From Begonia masoniana (taxonomy: Eukaryota > Streptophyta > Magnoliopsida > Cucurbitales > Begoniaceae), in the NCBI GenBank assembly GCA_022432975.1, contig CM039506.1, positions 17,744,121-17,808,120 on the forward strand: a stretch of 64,000 bases of DNA, given 5' to 3'. Shown here in pieces: positions 1 to 12,069 of this stretch (positions are counted from its first letter, which is position 1; each line of letters starts with the position of its first letter). The notes under the pieces were generated by a model. It saw only the letters and a list, made by a program, of their open reading frames with translations, had not been told where the DNA came from and did no database searches. The position numbers and the translations under genes were made by a program.

Positions 1-16
1 TCAGCTGGTTCTGAAG

Positions 17-255
17 CTACTTATTGTATAGATGAACAAAGGTGAAGACAAAGAAACCAGCCATCTGCATTAAAATCACAGTGTTAACTCTTCCAAACTC
101 CAATTATCTAACAATTTACAAGAAGAAAACATTAGTACTGTCATACCATTGAAAATGCCGCTCCATAGTAAGGATAAGCGGCAGGAATGAATCTCTCGTA
201 TTCATTGTGCCTAAAGGGTCGGACTGGAATCTGTAGATCAAAAGATACAAGCTAT

Positions 256-311
<56 letters not shown>

Positions 312-3300
312 TAATTTTCCAACATGGGATCCAATTCGCTTATAGACTATTAGCATCATTAATTTACTGCTAAAGAAATGGGTAGTTTTTCAGATTCTAT
401 AAAAAATAATAAGCAATAAACACCTTTCATTTTCTATGATTTTTAGAACCTTGAATAAACTGAAAAAAGAACTAAACTAAACTTCACTGCATGACTTCAT
501 GTACCTGCTTTGATAGAGTTAAGCTTGTGTACCCTAGCTTTTGGTACTCGACCTTGAATTGGAAAACCCCGTAAACATCTGGAACTTTGAATGTCGTAAT
601 ATATTGACCCTAAAACAAGGCGTTAAATTTGAAAAATTGGTCTAGTGGGATGGTCACTACTGAATAAGACTCAACCATCAATTACCTTCTTGTTGGTAGA
701 CAAATTTTTCAAGACATAGGGACTCATCATGTAAAACTGCAGTTGAACATCATCAGCAACATATGGCTCCCAACTTGTGCCAGACCACTCATATATCTCA
801 ACAGAATATTCCTTGAACCCAATTCAAAACATGAGCCAAAATTATTTGATAAAAATTAGATTCCTTTTTACCATTAATTTATCACTAAAGTAAGATTACC
901 AGATCGTCATTGATTCTGTAGATAGCTGGTTCATTTACTTCACCAAGTTTATTGTGTCTTACATTTACTGCCTACATGGTTAAAACATGTCATACTTAGG
1001 AGCAGAAAGGAGTAAGGAATAGTTTAATTGAATCAAAATGAAATAGAAAAATTTAACCACTACCAAGTATTATTTTATTTGTGAATACATCAGAATGATA
1101 TAGAAATTGGCCTTACTTTAAGATGTCCTCTTTCATGGAAAATCCATTTGCTAAGTTCAGTCACAAACTGCTCATTGCCCGACTTGACATACCTGTAATC
1201 AGATTATAAATATCTTTTAGAAGAAGAATTCATTTTCATCAGTAATTACTTACATAATATTTCGAGATAAGAAAGATTCCTTTTTTTTTTTACAAGGCTA
1301 TAGGAAAATGTTCATCTCAAATCTAGCTCTATCATTCATTAGATTCTTACCAATATTTTGTAGCAATATCAGAGAGAATTAAATAAGATAATTCCATGCT
1401 ACCATGACCAGAAACGGGTTTAGGGGTATAGACTTGAGTTTCGTCTTTTAAAGTCCAAGCATCAAGTAAATGGATGCATCTAAAATTCAAGTATTCACTA
1501 TGTTTTTTTTGTTCAAGAAAGTGCAGGTCCAATAACAGGAAAATTTCACAAATATAATATACTTCCTAATACATCCAGTGAGATTTTTGCATTTTTTTTT
1601 AATTAAAAAGTAAAATCATTTGGAAGGCTCGAGTATAACTCTATGCTTAGATCTTGTGATTGCATAGCATTATGGGATTAACTTGACGTCTTCATACGAA
1701 GGATTCTTCTATGTCTAGATATGTTAGGACGTATCCCTTTTTCTCCTTTCATATTTGAAAGAAATAGCTACTCACTGGTTATTTTGTTTATCCTTGGAGA
1801 AATTTCCTTATTTTCTAAATCATCGGGTGATAAAAATTACTTTTTACAAAAAACAAATGAAAACAATTTGAATCCTGTACAGACCTAGTTTGGTATAAAT
1901 AATATATGTGATAACCAGTCATCGGTGAATAATGCATCTTCACTCGATCGCAAGAAATATGACGTAATATCTAAACTTTGATTCAATTATAATGTGTTTC
2001 AATCGATTATTGATCGACTGCAACATTTACAATCAGAAAATTTCACTTACTCATGTGTACTGCCTGCCTTCTGCACGCTGGATTTGAAAAATCTGGGAAC
2101 AAAACAAAAGCTTCTCAATAGCAGAACATCGTAAGAAAAATAACTTCTATAAAGCATGGACACAGAACATAAGAAGAAAGCGAACACACATTTTTAACAA
2201 AGTAGGACATGGAAATGGATGGGCACATCTAATAAAAAAGCAATAGCACGCACACTCATTCTCACATATACCAATACACATTTATTTATTAAAATAACTA
2301 ACACTATCAGTACATTTGACGCATAATGATGACGTTGAATAATATCAATAAAATGAAGCACTTGAAGAACATAAGTCAATGTTTTAGTTCAATATGCTTC
2401 TACAAGGAAACAACAAAAAATTGGAGCAGGAGAGAAAAAGCCATACTCAAGGGTGAGCAATCCCAAACGGAGAGGATGATTATGTGTTTCTCAATTTTTA
2501 CACTCTGTTTTAAAATGGAATATATTTTTTTAAAAATATTGAATCAGCATGTCCTGGTGTATGTATCGAATTTACAAACCATCCCTGCAGCATGTCCAAA
2601 CGGAGCATGAAACATGTCCAATTTAAAACTGAAATAAGAAAGCCGGCTCTCAACCGCATCAGAGTTTCATGCTTCCTAGGTTAATTTATAATATGCTTCA
2701 AATTTCATAAGAAAAGTTTCACGTTTCATGGAAAAAGTCATACCTGTTACTGAATAAACTCAATGATCCAGATATTAAAATTCGAGCATTGTTTCTCGCC
2801 TGAAAGGGGGAAAAGACAATTATAGACTTTTCTTATTCTTTGTCAACACACTGACAAAAAAAAATTTTTTTTTTGTTTGATAGTTTATATATCCGCCTCC
2901 ATGGTAAGAATTTCAGCAAACAAAATTGCTGCCAACAGAAGTAAAACGTGCACTAAAGTAAAATGGAATTTATAGAATAATGACAAGAAAAATTAAGAAA
3001 GGAATGCATGTTAATGCAAAATCCTTTGACTAATTGTTCTCAGTAGTTGACATCAAACCCAGAGGCCAGAACCATTAAGAATCCCGTCTATCCAAACAAA
3101 AATATTAACTTACAAGATAACAATTTGTACCACAAAAAATCCAGCTTAAACCTTAAAAATGTATTTTCCAGCCAGCTAGGAATGAAAATATCAAAAACTA
3201 ACAAAACATTCCTCAGTGTATAGACTACAGAAATTAGCTGGATTGTTAAAGACTCTGAAGCTGATAATACATGGAATGGATATCGAATTATACTATACCA

Positions 3301-5589
3301 TATTGTAATTAAAATGAATAATTAATCCAAAAGATGACATTTATCCTCCTTATCCCACATCCCAATTCTCAAGAATATGCAATGATCATCAAAGATGACA
3401 GTGACTAAATTTTAACACACCTGACCGATAGAAACCAAGGAAATGGAAGATCCTATTTGTGATGGAGGACTTGATAATTTAGACTTGGGATTGTTAAAGA
3501 CTCTGAAGCTGATAATACATGGAATGGATATCGAATTGTACTATACCATATTGTAATTAAAGTGAATAATTAATCCAAAAGATGACATTTATCCTCCTCA
3601 TCCCACATCCCGATTCTCAAGAACATGCAATGATCATCAAAGTGATAAACCTTTTGTTAGGTTTAGGTATTCGAGAAGAAAAAAATAAAGTGTAAAGAAG
3701 GATTGGTTATTGACGCTTGACGGTTAAAAAATAAAGTGTAAAACTGTTAAGGGAAAAGAAATAAAAGGGGAGAGAGAAAGGGAAGTTAGGGGTGTTTTTT
3801 TTTAGTGGAGAAATCTGGGCAGGAGAGGTTGGGACTCTCGAAGAACCATATTCTGTAATTTTTCTTTCGATTTTAATAAAGATTTGGATCCGTAACACAA
3901 AGATGACAGTAACTAAATTTTAAAACACCTGAACGATAGAAACCAAGGAAATGGAAGATCCTATTTGTGATGGAGGGCTTGATAATTTAGACTTGGGATT
4001 GGCAGAATATGCAGAAGGAGAACTTGACAGAGCTTTCAGCACCTAAAATAAAATATAAGAGATTTAACATTTAAAATGACGATGTTAATATAAACCATAG
4101 GTAAGTACTTCAACAAAGCTAAATGTTTACCAAATTATTGGCGGGGTTTAATGTATGACTGATCCCCTGAAAAATTACTGGAGCCTGCAAATAGTCACCA
4201 AGTCAAAATGGTAATTATAATAAGAAAAAAAACAAAATATAGTATTGCATTCATAACAAGAAAGCAACATTATTTGAAATTCAAGGGCAAAAATGTCATC
4301 ATCAAAGCATCAAGTTTTGCAACTTGAAGCAAACATGGCCAAACAATGAAAGTGTGGTGAGAAAATCTTGTATAAGCTGCAAAGTAACATTTATAAGAAA
4401 TTTAAGAAAACCAATGAGCTTGTCATGATTTTCCTAAGCTATCATCTAGTATGACTGTATGAGGCGGGTGGAAAGTCATAGAAAATGAACACTTGATGAA
4501 TACCTCCCAGTTAGATCATTTAAAAATTAAGGTACTTACCTCAACTTTGGCCTTTCCCAAAATTACATCAGACTTGATAAAATCATCACTTGCAATTAAT
4601 GTGTGATCTCCTTCAAAGTTTGAAACTGCATAGCTAGTATGATCAATAACCACAGCCGCAGGGTCCTTTCATGCAAAAAACAACACAATTCTAAATTAGC
4701 ATATAAAATTATACACAACGTAATCTACACCTAAAAAATCCATGGGATGCGTTATGGGCTGGAAAGAAAAAATATGCTACAATTAACTCTATACATGTTA
4801 ACTTATCAAAGCAAAACTCTTTTCATGGGAAACAATCTAGAAAATAGATATTTCCTAATCTTTTGCCCACCTCATCAAAGTCAACCCCACATTCCGTGGC
4901 AATTTCTCGAATCAAATCAGATGCTTTAACATCTGCAGCGAGAACTAGATCGTGGCCAGAATCAACAAAGTCAAGAATAGCAACCTGATCAATGGATCCT
5001 CCAAAGCCTATAATTCCAAACTAGAAAAACTCAATCTTCGGGAAACTATGAAGGTTATAAATAAAAATAAATAAATAAAAGGAGAAGAAAATTCCAGGTA
5101 GGAATCGTAGTCGTAATTGTTTTAAAACTACTGAAAATGTACAAAGAATTAAAAATAGTTCACCATTGCAATTCTATAAAAATAATATGCAAAATCAAAA
5201 CTTTTTGCCTCGTTTTATTTATTTTTTTTCTTCGATTCTTGTCGGAAACAAAACACGCAACAAATATATAAAATAATACAGTGAAATTGTACTTTTGACA
5301 GAAGAAAAAATGAAGACTTACGTTCAATTGTAGGAGAAAACAAGATCAAGGCATCATATAAATACTGGCCGTATCTCTGCAAAGCGATTTTTGGATCGTC
5401 AGCAAGCTTGAATTCTAGCTGGAAACCACGAGACTGTAGAGACTTAAAATAAAGAGAGTGAGAAGACTTGATCGCGAGGTCGTCGAGCAATACGAGGACT
5501 TTCCGATCCGTAGGACTTTCACGAGAGAAAGATTTGCAGAGAAATGGAAGAAGCTGCACGAAGGTTAGGAAGATTACGAGCTTCGACAT
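17..5589 (-). CDS. OST48: OST48/DGL1-type 48-kDa subunit of oligosaccharyltransferase, 13 exons
   Basis: Subunit of the ER oligosaccharyltransferase that transfers the lipid-linked glycan to Asn of nascent proteins. Exons, high to low: 5322-5589, 4871-5007, 4540-4665, 4131-4184, 3929-4042, 2744-2799, 2051-2092, 1117-1192, 900-971, 686-811, 505-609, 147-230, 17-64. All introns are GT-AG and phases join without a frame break, giving 435 aa, close to the roughly 437 aa I recall for Arabidopsis DGL1. Residues 1-20 form a hydrophobic signal peptide after MSK. Landmarks are [20 protein letters not shown] near the N-terminus, [19 protein letters not shown] in the lumenal part, [20 protein letters not shown], then a C-terminal membrane helix ([13 protein letters not shown]) ending NK-stop. 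ATG at 5589 is the first Met; the codon two upstream is TTG. Family assignment is from remembered conservation; exon edges are inferred from consensus splice sites. Confidence 0.95.
258..309. repeat. (AG)n/(CT)n microsatellite in an OST48 intron
   Basis: About 25 AG dinucleotides. On the gene strand this is a (CT)n tract ending roughly 27 nt before the 3' splice site at 231, so it overlaps or extends that intron's polypyrimidine tract. Confidence 0.97.
3241..4010 (-). repeat. Tandem duplication covering part of an OST48 exon and its downstream intron
   Basis: A segment of about 250 bp at 3241-3490 recurs at 3491-3642 plus 3903-4010, where the second copy is split by a 255-bp insertion. The copies differ at scattered bases. 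The proximal copy (3929-4042) carries the full exon with acceptor and donor. The distal copy (about 3423-3490) keeps only the 3' part of the exon and its donor, and has no upstream exon sequence or obvious acceptor, so it should be intronic. The intact copy ends SIVQ and the distal copy SIGQ. Confidence 0.9.
3643..3897 (+). mobile_element. 255-bp solo LTR inside an OST48 intron, TSD CAAAG
   Basis: Begins TGATAAAC and ends CCGTAACA, with 5-bp direct repeats CAAAG at 3638-3642 and 3898-3902. The unoccupied duplicate nearby at about 3390 reads straight through this site, which proves an insertion. TG...CA ends, 5-bp TSD, short length and no coding content fit a solo LTR, probably of a small Ty1/copia element or TRIM. 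A polyadenylation-like TTTTAATAAAG lies near the right end. No internal domain or second LTR is present. Confidence 0.85.
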
Positions 5590-7200
5590 TCTCAATCACG
5601 GCTTAGTGAGTACCAGAGTGCGAGAGAACGGGAGAAGAAGATCCCCAAAATCGAAGAGATCCCCTTTCAACTGTCGACTCGCGTCTCGCGACAATGTTCA
5701 GAAAATAAATTATTTTACAGATAGTCCTAAATCAATAGTAAATTACCTTAATACCCGTAGTTGGGGCAATTATATAATTAGCTAGTTTTACTATTTATAC
5801 TCCAAAATAATTTTTTTATTTATTCAAAACCCATATAATGAAATTATAAAATGTTACCTCAAAGTATGTTTCATGCTTAAAAATGCTTCAAATGATAATA
5901 TTTAGTAAATTTAGAGGAAATTTTTATGCTAAAATGATGCATTATTTTCTTTTAAGAAACTACTTTTTCGACCAATTTCTTATCGAAAGTATTGAAAACT
6001 GATTTGCAATAACTCATTTACATTTTAACAATCCATAAAAAGAAAAAAAGTGGACGGAGATTTGATTTGTGTAAATTGATTTTCTTAAGAAGATGCCAAG
6101 TAAATTACGAAATAATATGTCATAATTTATGGTACATTGCTCCATAAAATATCTAAAAATTTGACACAATTACATAATAACTAAAATTGTGCTTATGGTA
6201 TGTAACCAAATTAGAACTAAACTAGAAATCTCAATTTGATTTACAACAAAAGTTCCTTTGACTACAAATTGGATTACCATTTTAAGAGTAAATAAACAAT
6301 ATGTTTACTAAATTATTTAATCCTTCAATTACTTATAGTATATACAATGAGAAACACTGACACGTCATATATGTTTAGTCAACTCCACAAAAGGAGAGTG
6401 AAAACTGCAATAAAAAGATTAATACCTCAATTCTTACAAAGAGTGAGAAATCAAAATACAAAACGTTGATTGCGAACAAAAAAAAGAATGGTGGGTTTTG
6501 TTTGTAAAGAATAAATAAAGAAAGACTAAAAGTTTTATAAATTAATTATTCAAAAATATCAAATGTATCTTAGAAAAAAAAAGCCTTAAAGTGAGCTTAA
6601 ATAAGCTCTAGAGAATCAGAACTTCTACCCTTATTAGGAAAATAAAAATTACAATTTTAACTTTACTAAGACTCCTACTCAAACTAGGAAACCCTTACTC
6701 AAGTGACATTAAAATTAATCATAAAATAAATAAAACTAAAACTTGCTTGATCCATTGGATTAAACTTCAAAGGCCTAATCAAATTGAATTTTGTCTTCAA
6801 GCCTGAGTAAGAGAATGGACGTCTTTAGCAAAAACAAAGCTCTCTATTTTAGGCCTATTTGATGTAGCAAATAATGTTAATTTTTACAATTGAATTGGAT
6901 TTTGTCCTCAAGACCAATTAAGAGAATGAAAATGAAACTTTATATTTTGCATCTATTTGATGTAGCAAATGATGTCAAATTTTTACTATCCACCAATTCT
7001 GAAAAGCTTGAGATGTATACTATCTTTATGAAGAATACTTTTTGCATGAGATTGTTAAGAATGTCAAATACATCAAATACTTCTCTACAGTCAGATTCTC
7101 GGCAGTTTTGAAATGCTTCATAAATCTCTTCAATTTGTACTTGATTCTCTAATTATGTTTTACCTTGAATTAATTCAGAATATAAGTGGATGGATGTGGT
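5590..7200. other. OST48 5' flank followed by AT-rich noncoding DNA
   Basis: The first ~110 bp upstream of the OST48 ATG are richer in GC and purines and likely hold the 5' UTR and core promoter. The remainder is AT-rich with no convincing gene. A diverged direct duplication of ~110 bp lies at about 6776-6970; both copies carry TTTGTCYTCAAG followed by a stretch containing TATTTGATGTAGCAAAT. That motif resembles the region just before a gypsy 3' LTR in reverse, so this may be a retroelement scrap (inference). Confidence 0.55.
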
Positions 7201-7549
7201 TGTTGTTGATAATCGAATGTTAATAATCAAATAAAGAAAAATAAACGTGAAAAAATAAGGACACCAAGTTTTACGTGGAAAACCCTTTTAGGGAAAAAAC
7301 CAAGGATAGAGGAGAAATTCACTATAATGAAATCAATGTACAATTGAGTTTTGAGATTCAAGTATCTTATATAGAAAACATAAAACTCTAATATTGATAT
7401 ACGGGCCGATCCGGCCCAACTAGAATTCGGGTCACACTGAACTCTAACAATCTCCACCTTGACTCGAAATATACATGAGAAATATAAAATATTGATATAC
7501 GGGTCCAATCCAGCCCAACTAAAATTCGGGTCACACTAACCTCTAACAA
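7201..7549 (-). mobile_element. Ty1/copia 3' LTR remnant, minus strand, with duplicated 5' edge
   Basis: Read on the minus strand, a polypurine tract AAGGTGGAGAT is followed by an LTR start TGTTAGAG at 7549. About 100 bp later the same PPT and LTR start recur at 7449, so the PPT and LTR edge are tandemly duplicated (copies 7397-7450 and 7497-7550). The low-coordinate end is placed near 7201 by a TG; no TSD could be matched, so that edge is uncertain. Confidence 0.7.
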
Positions 7550-8115
7550 TCTCCACCTTGACGCAATTCTACATGAGAAATTCAATGCAAGCTACTCGCC
7601 TCAACCCAAAGTGAATCCAAAACACTGAACTTTGGCGATCTCTATTTTCAAAGAAATTCTAGTGCAATAAAACAAATCTGCAAAACTCTATTAAAAACAT
7701 AATATCTTCTTCCACAAAAGGCCCCTACTGGGCCAGCTCAGCAACTTATACCGATCAAGTTTAAGTCATGCTTAAACTTGAGAGACATTCTTGAGAAGAA
7801 ATCACATCTCCTCCTCTATGGTATCACTAAGCTATCAAACTTGTCACAACGAACTGCATGTAAACGTGTTGAAGACTCCCCACTGGAATCGTACTCTCGA
7901 ACACATTCAATGCATGACCCGCTGAACAAGTTTTACCATATCACCCCGGAGCTTTAACCTTTTCCATGGTTCTCTCTTTTGTGATACCAGTCTAACGTGA
8001 AACTGAAACAGATAACTAAACATCTATAATAGCCTAACTCGTCGGCTTTGATGCAGATCCTAACATGAATTTCACCTGAGAAACTGACTTCTTTCGAGTC
8101 TTCTCAAACATCCAT
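7550..8115 (-). pseudogene. 3' noncoding part of a Ty1/copia remnant
   Basis: Lies between the PPT at 7550-7562 and the Cassandra insertion at 8116. It contains no open frame. It continues into 13191-14190 once the Cassandra complex and its TCCAT target duplication are removed, joining a protease-region fragment directly to the 3' noncoding part. Integrase, RT and RNase H are therefore missing from this copy. Confidence 0.65.
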
Positions 8116-8518
8116 TGTAACGACCCCGATTCCCAGCAAGATATTGTCCGCTCTGAGGATTGGGGCGCAGCCCAATATCCTCCCCTCACGGCTTTGTTTG
8201 GCGAGAACTTCCCGGAAGGTCACCCAACCTGGAATTGCTCTCGCCGAAGCACTTTTAACTTCGGAGTTCTTATGTGATCCGTTGAAAATTGTGCTCCAAA
8301 ACGCGTCTTGCTATCTTGGGAGGGTCTCTTTACATATGTTTCATTTACATATACTTCCCCAAGCGATGTGGGATTATGACGACCCCTCTTTACGACCCGG
8401 GATTCGCCTATACTCGAGTCCGGGATTCGCCTACACTCGGCTTAGGTTCCGAGGTTTGCCCCGCAACCCGAGGTTTGCCCCGCAGTCGTACTCATATGTG
8501 CACATTCGGGTTATCACA
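8116..8518 (-). repeat. Cassandra LTR A
   Basis: Full LTR, about 403 bp, longer than its siblings because a short duplicated segment near 8390-8480 repeats GGATTCGCCTA and GAGGTTTGCCCCGC. The 5S-like segment is at about 8170-8270, read on the minus strand. Confidence 0.85.
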
Positions 8519-8588
8519 ATCACCCCCCCTCGGGGGCTCAACGTCCTCGTTGGCCACATTTTCGGTGGGTACAGGCTCTGATACCATT
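8519..8588 (-). other. Cassandra internal domain with PBS and PPT
   Basis: 70 bp between LTRs A and B. Minus-strand PBS TGGTATCAGAGCC (complement of 8574-8586) abuts LTR B, and a G-rich PPT abuts LTR A. There is no coding capacity, as expected for Cassandra. Confidence 0.85.
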
Positions 8589-8965
8589 TGTAACGACCCC
8601 ATTTCCCAGCAAGATATTGTCCGCTCTGGGGATTGGGCTGCAGCCCAATATCCTCCCCTCACGACTTTGTTTGCCGAGAACTTCCCGGAAGGTCACCCAA
8701 CCTGGAATTGCTCTCACCGAATCACTTTTAATTTCGGAGTTCTTACGGTATCCGTTGCCAATTGTGCTCCAAAACGCGTCTTGCTATGTTGGGAGGGTCT
8801 CTTTACATATGTTTCATTTCCACATACTTCCCCAAGCGATGTGAGATTGTGACGACCCCCTTTTTACGACCCGTCACCTTTCGGTTCACCCGCGCGGACG
8901 TACCGCCATCCGGGTTCCGGTTCGTGCAGCCATCGTACCCATACGTGCATATTCGGGTCATCACA
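8589..8965 (-). repeat. Cassandra LTR B
   Basis: About 377 bp, TGTGATGACC to GTCGTTACA on the minus strand. It is shared as a boundary between two internal domains (8519-8588 and 8966-9036), so it acts as 5' LTR for one unit and 3' LTR for the next. Confidence 0.86.
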
Positions 8966-10489
8966 ATCACCCCCCCTCGGGGTCCCAACGTCCTCGTTGG
9001 CCACATTTTCGGTTGGGTACAGGCTCTGATACCATTTGTAACGACCCAATTTCCCAGCAAGATATTGTCCGCTCTGAGGATTGGGCCGCAACCCAATATC
9101 CTCCCCTCAAGGCTTTGTTTGGCGAGAACTTCCCGAAAGGTCACCCAACCTAGAATTGCTCTCGCCGAAGCACTTTTAACTTTGGAGTTCTTATGTAATA
9201 TCCGGCTCGTACGGATTTTTGGATTTAATATATTATATTAATATTCTAATAAAAATGACATTTTTGGTAAATATGTCAAATCAAGTCCGTCTCACGAAAA
9301 GAAAGCGTCATTTCGATCCTAACGACTAATTGGAATTTTAGGAAATTTACAGGATTTTTCGGAATAGTAACGCTATATTCCGAGTAATTACCTCTATCGT
9401 AATTTAATTGACGTTTTAGTAAAAATAGTAAATGAAGTCCAAATTGAGAACGAACAGTTTTAATAAAGCCCTGGCAACGAATAGGAGTAATCGGCAAAAT
9501 ATGGAGTTTTCAATAATCCGAATCGTTGGCCGATTAACGAAACGAAGGACGAAACAAATAGAATTAAGTGTTAAGGGCAAAATGGTAATTTGCCAAACCA
9601 AATTTATAAAAATAACACAAATCCTCTTCCTTCTTCATTTCTCTTCCTGCGTTAATTCCAGAGGCGATTTCTTCCTCTCTGCCCGCGAGAGTTCTTCAAC
9701 GCCGACCTTCGTTTCTTCTCCCGTTTGTCTTCCGTTCTTCGTTATTTTTCCTCCTCCCGCTACCCTAGGTATGAATCTACGTTCTTAGAGCGTTTATTTC
9801 GAGTTTTACGGAGTTTGAACAATTTGGGTTTCGATTAGGTTTTCGTAAAAAACGCGAGTTAGGGTTTAAAATCGATAGGTTTGCTAAGTTTATGAATGTA
9901 TTGAACGTATGGAACGTTATTTGACGAGTTTAAACCGATTTGTGGAAAAGTTGAAAATTGGGGATTTTCGGGTTTTTAGAGAAAAACTCGTAAATTGTAA
10001 ATTGTGGTGCCGAGCGTAAATTGCTCGAGTAAATAGCTCAATGAATTGGATTAGAGCTTTAGGAGGTTTCCTTAGTTAAGGTTTTGTTGAATTCGGATGA
10101 TTAGAAGTTTAAGCACGTGATATTGATGATCGTTGTGTTTTGTCTCAGACAAACAATGCTCGTGGACGGAGCTTGAGTTGCAACGGACGCGAGGTAAGTT
10201 CTCGTGATCTTCTCTGGCCGATTGGCCTACACCGTACTTCGATGTAGCGTCGAGGATCTTAATGGATTGTTTGTTTTAAATTGCTTTGGGTCGGGTAGAT
10301 AGGTTTATAATTGTTATAGGTTATTCTAATTTGGTCTTGATGGTATGCATGTTGGTTGTTTAGTTTATGTTCATATCTGCTCATGCATCACGTGTTTTTA
10401 AAGATCATGAAAAATGAATTTCTGCACGATGTTTTAAAGTAAATGCAAAGAAAGAATGACCCTTCGGTATATAGTTTAAATGGCCCATC

Positions 10490-10590
10490 GGTATACAGTT
10501 TATAGCAAAGCAAAGCAAAGAAATCGGTATACAGTTTATAGCAAAGCAAAGCAAAGCAAAGTAAAGTAAAATAAAGTAAAGTAAAGTAAG
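10490..10590. repeat. Pentanucleotide AAAGC/AAAGT array in the solo LTR
   Basis: Runs of GCAAA and GTAAA repeats, preceded by two copies of a CGGTATACAGTTTA-type unit. It replaces the TCTGAATCTGTATCTG array found at the equivalent place in the full-length chromovirus LTRs. Confidence 0.85.
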
Positions 10591-10904
10591 GAAAACAATG
10601 CATGATTTACAGATTCATATGCACAGCACGCATTTGCATTTACTAGAGCTTACTGAGATTTTTATCTCATAGATGTCTGTATGGTGTAGGTGGTTACGAG
10701 GAAACAGGTGAGGACGAGCTTCCTCCTCCTGAGGCATGAGGCAGTTGACGAAAGATGGATTGCGGTGGTGTGTTGCGCAGTCGATGCTTTATCGACCCGT
10801 GGGGGAAGTATATACGTGTTTTGAGGGTTTGGGGGTTGTGTATGTATTTCGAGGATTATCTGGGTGTTTCTGGTTAAATTGTATAGACAATTATAATAGG
10901 ATGT

Positions 10905-11170
10905 TTGGATCTGGATAGGGGTTAGAAAATGTTTTGGTAACTGTATGTAAAAGGCTTTGGTTTAACTGTTTTGATAAACGTTATGAAATGTTTTGATTCG
11001 TTTTGAAAATGTTATGGATATGCTCAGTTTTAGAGCTGTTTGGATCTGGATAGGGGTTAGAAAATGTTTTGGTAACTGTATGTAAAAGGCTTTGGTTTAA
11101 CTGTTTTGATAAACGTTATGAAATGTTTTGATTCGTTTTGAAAATGTTATGGATATGCTCGGTTTTAGAG
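10905..11170. repeat. Near-perfect ~132-bp tandem duplication in the solo LTR
   Basis: Two copies start at TGTTTGGATCTGGATAGG (about 10902 and 11037) and run through GGATATGCTCRGTTTTAGAG with almost no differences, so the duplication looks recent. Confidence 0.9.
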
Positions 11171-11309
11171 CTATCCACGCCATTTGTTTTTAGGAAGTTT
11201 TATCACGTATTGGAATAGTGAATAGTATGTTTAGTGATGATTGAGAATGAAATCGAAAGAATATTGAAGTGTTTAGGGTGCTAGAATGTGAAGGAGAAGG
11301 AGGGAGTTG

Positions 11310-11535
11310 CTCTCTGGAATCGGATTCCAGAGAGCTGTTTATATGTTTTGCTCTCTGTTGTGAGAAAAGAGAAGAAAAGGCAAAAATACAGAAGGGGAGG
11401 GTGTGGGTCGCTGCAAAGTGCAGCGCCCGATCGTTGCACAATGCAGCGATCGTGCGCTGCAAAGTGCAGCGCACACGGCGACCGTGCGCTGCAAATAGCA
11501 GCGCCCGGTCGCTGCGGCTTTTCGAGGGCAGAATT
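11310..11535. repeat. Hairpin cluster in the solo LTR
   Basis: A perfect palindrome formed by GCTCTCTGGAATC and GATTCCAGAGAGC is followed by short inverted units of the form GCTGCAAAGTGCAGC at about 11410-11515, and by an inverted AGGGCAGAATCGGAAT-type pair around 11524-11551. It is the GC-rich part of an otherwise AT-rich LTR. Confidence 0.85.
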
Positions 11536-12069
11536 CCGATTCTGCCCTCCCTTTATTTTAATTATAATTTATATTAAATATAGTTTTTATTTAATTGTTT
11601 TAAATGATTTTAAAGTTAGATTTCAATTCCGATTTCGATTCCGGTTTCGATTTCGGTTTAGCTTCCACTTAAAGTTTAATTAAATTTATTAGGATTAAAA
11701 AAAAAATATATTGGGGAAAAACGGGTACAGTTTTAGGGGTCGCTACATCTTACGGGATCCGTTGCCAATTGTGCTCCAAAACGCGTCTTGCTATCTTGGG
11801 AGGGTCTCTTTACATATGTTTCATTTCCATATACTTCCCCAAGCGATGTGGGATTATGACGACCCCCTCTTTACGACCCGGGATTCGCCTATACTCGAAT
11901 CCGGGATTCGCCTACACTCGGCTTAGGTCCCGAGGTTTGCCCCACAACCCGAGGTTTGCCCCACAGTCGTACTCATATGTGCACATTCGGGTCATCACAA
12001 TCACCCCCCTCGGGGGCCCAACGTCCTCGTTGGCCACATTTTCGGTTGGGTACAGGCTCTGATATCATT

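Larger units (their letters stand above)
9194..11747 (+). mobile_element. Solo LTR of the 32003-41637 chromovirus family, TSD TCTTA
   Basis: 2,554 bp, starting TGTAATATCC and ending GTCGCTACA, flanked by TCTTA at 9189-9193 and 11748-11752. It shares ordered landmarks with the LTRs of the complete element at 32003-41637: the AT-rich start, TTTTAATAAAGCCCTG, a GGTAAGTTCTCGTGA donor-like site, GATTGGCCTACACCG, a GCTCTCTGGAATC palindrome and a GCTGCA hairpin cluster. No internal domain is present, so the copy was probably reduced by LTR-LTR recombination. Confidence 0.9.
9037..11999 (-). repeat. Cassandra LTR C, split by a solo gypsy LTR
   Basis: LTR pieces 9037-9193 and 11753-11999 join exactly across the solo LTR at 9194-11747, which duplicated TCTTA. 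The next internal domain, at 12000-12069, has a mutated PBS region (GATATCATT) and precedes LTR D. Confidence 0.85.

Noticed and set aside
1347..1532. 61-codon minus-strand frame inside an OST48 intron
   Set aside because: No splice sites join it to the flanking exons in phase, and the protein is complete without it.
3423..3490. Mutually exclusive alternative exon of OST48
   Set aside because: The copy lacks the 5' half of the exon and a recognisable acceptor, and the other copy alone restores the expected protein.
8144..9241. Several overlapping open frames of 75-190 codons on both strands
   Set aside because: They recur in every Cassandra LTR in shifted frames, contain no known domain and arise from the GC-rich LTR sequence.
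11269..11683. Open frames of about 100-130 codons in the solo LTR
   Set aside because: They run through the hairpin cluster and a simple repeat (FRFRFRF-type tail); corresponding LTR copies do not keep the frames.
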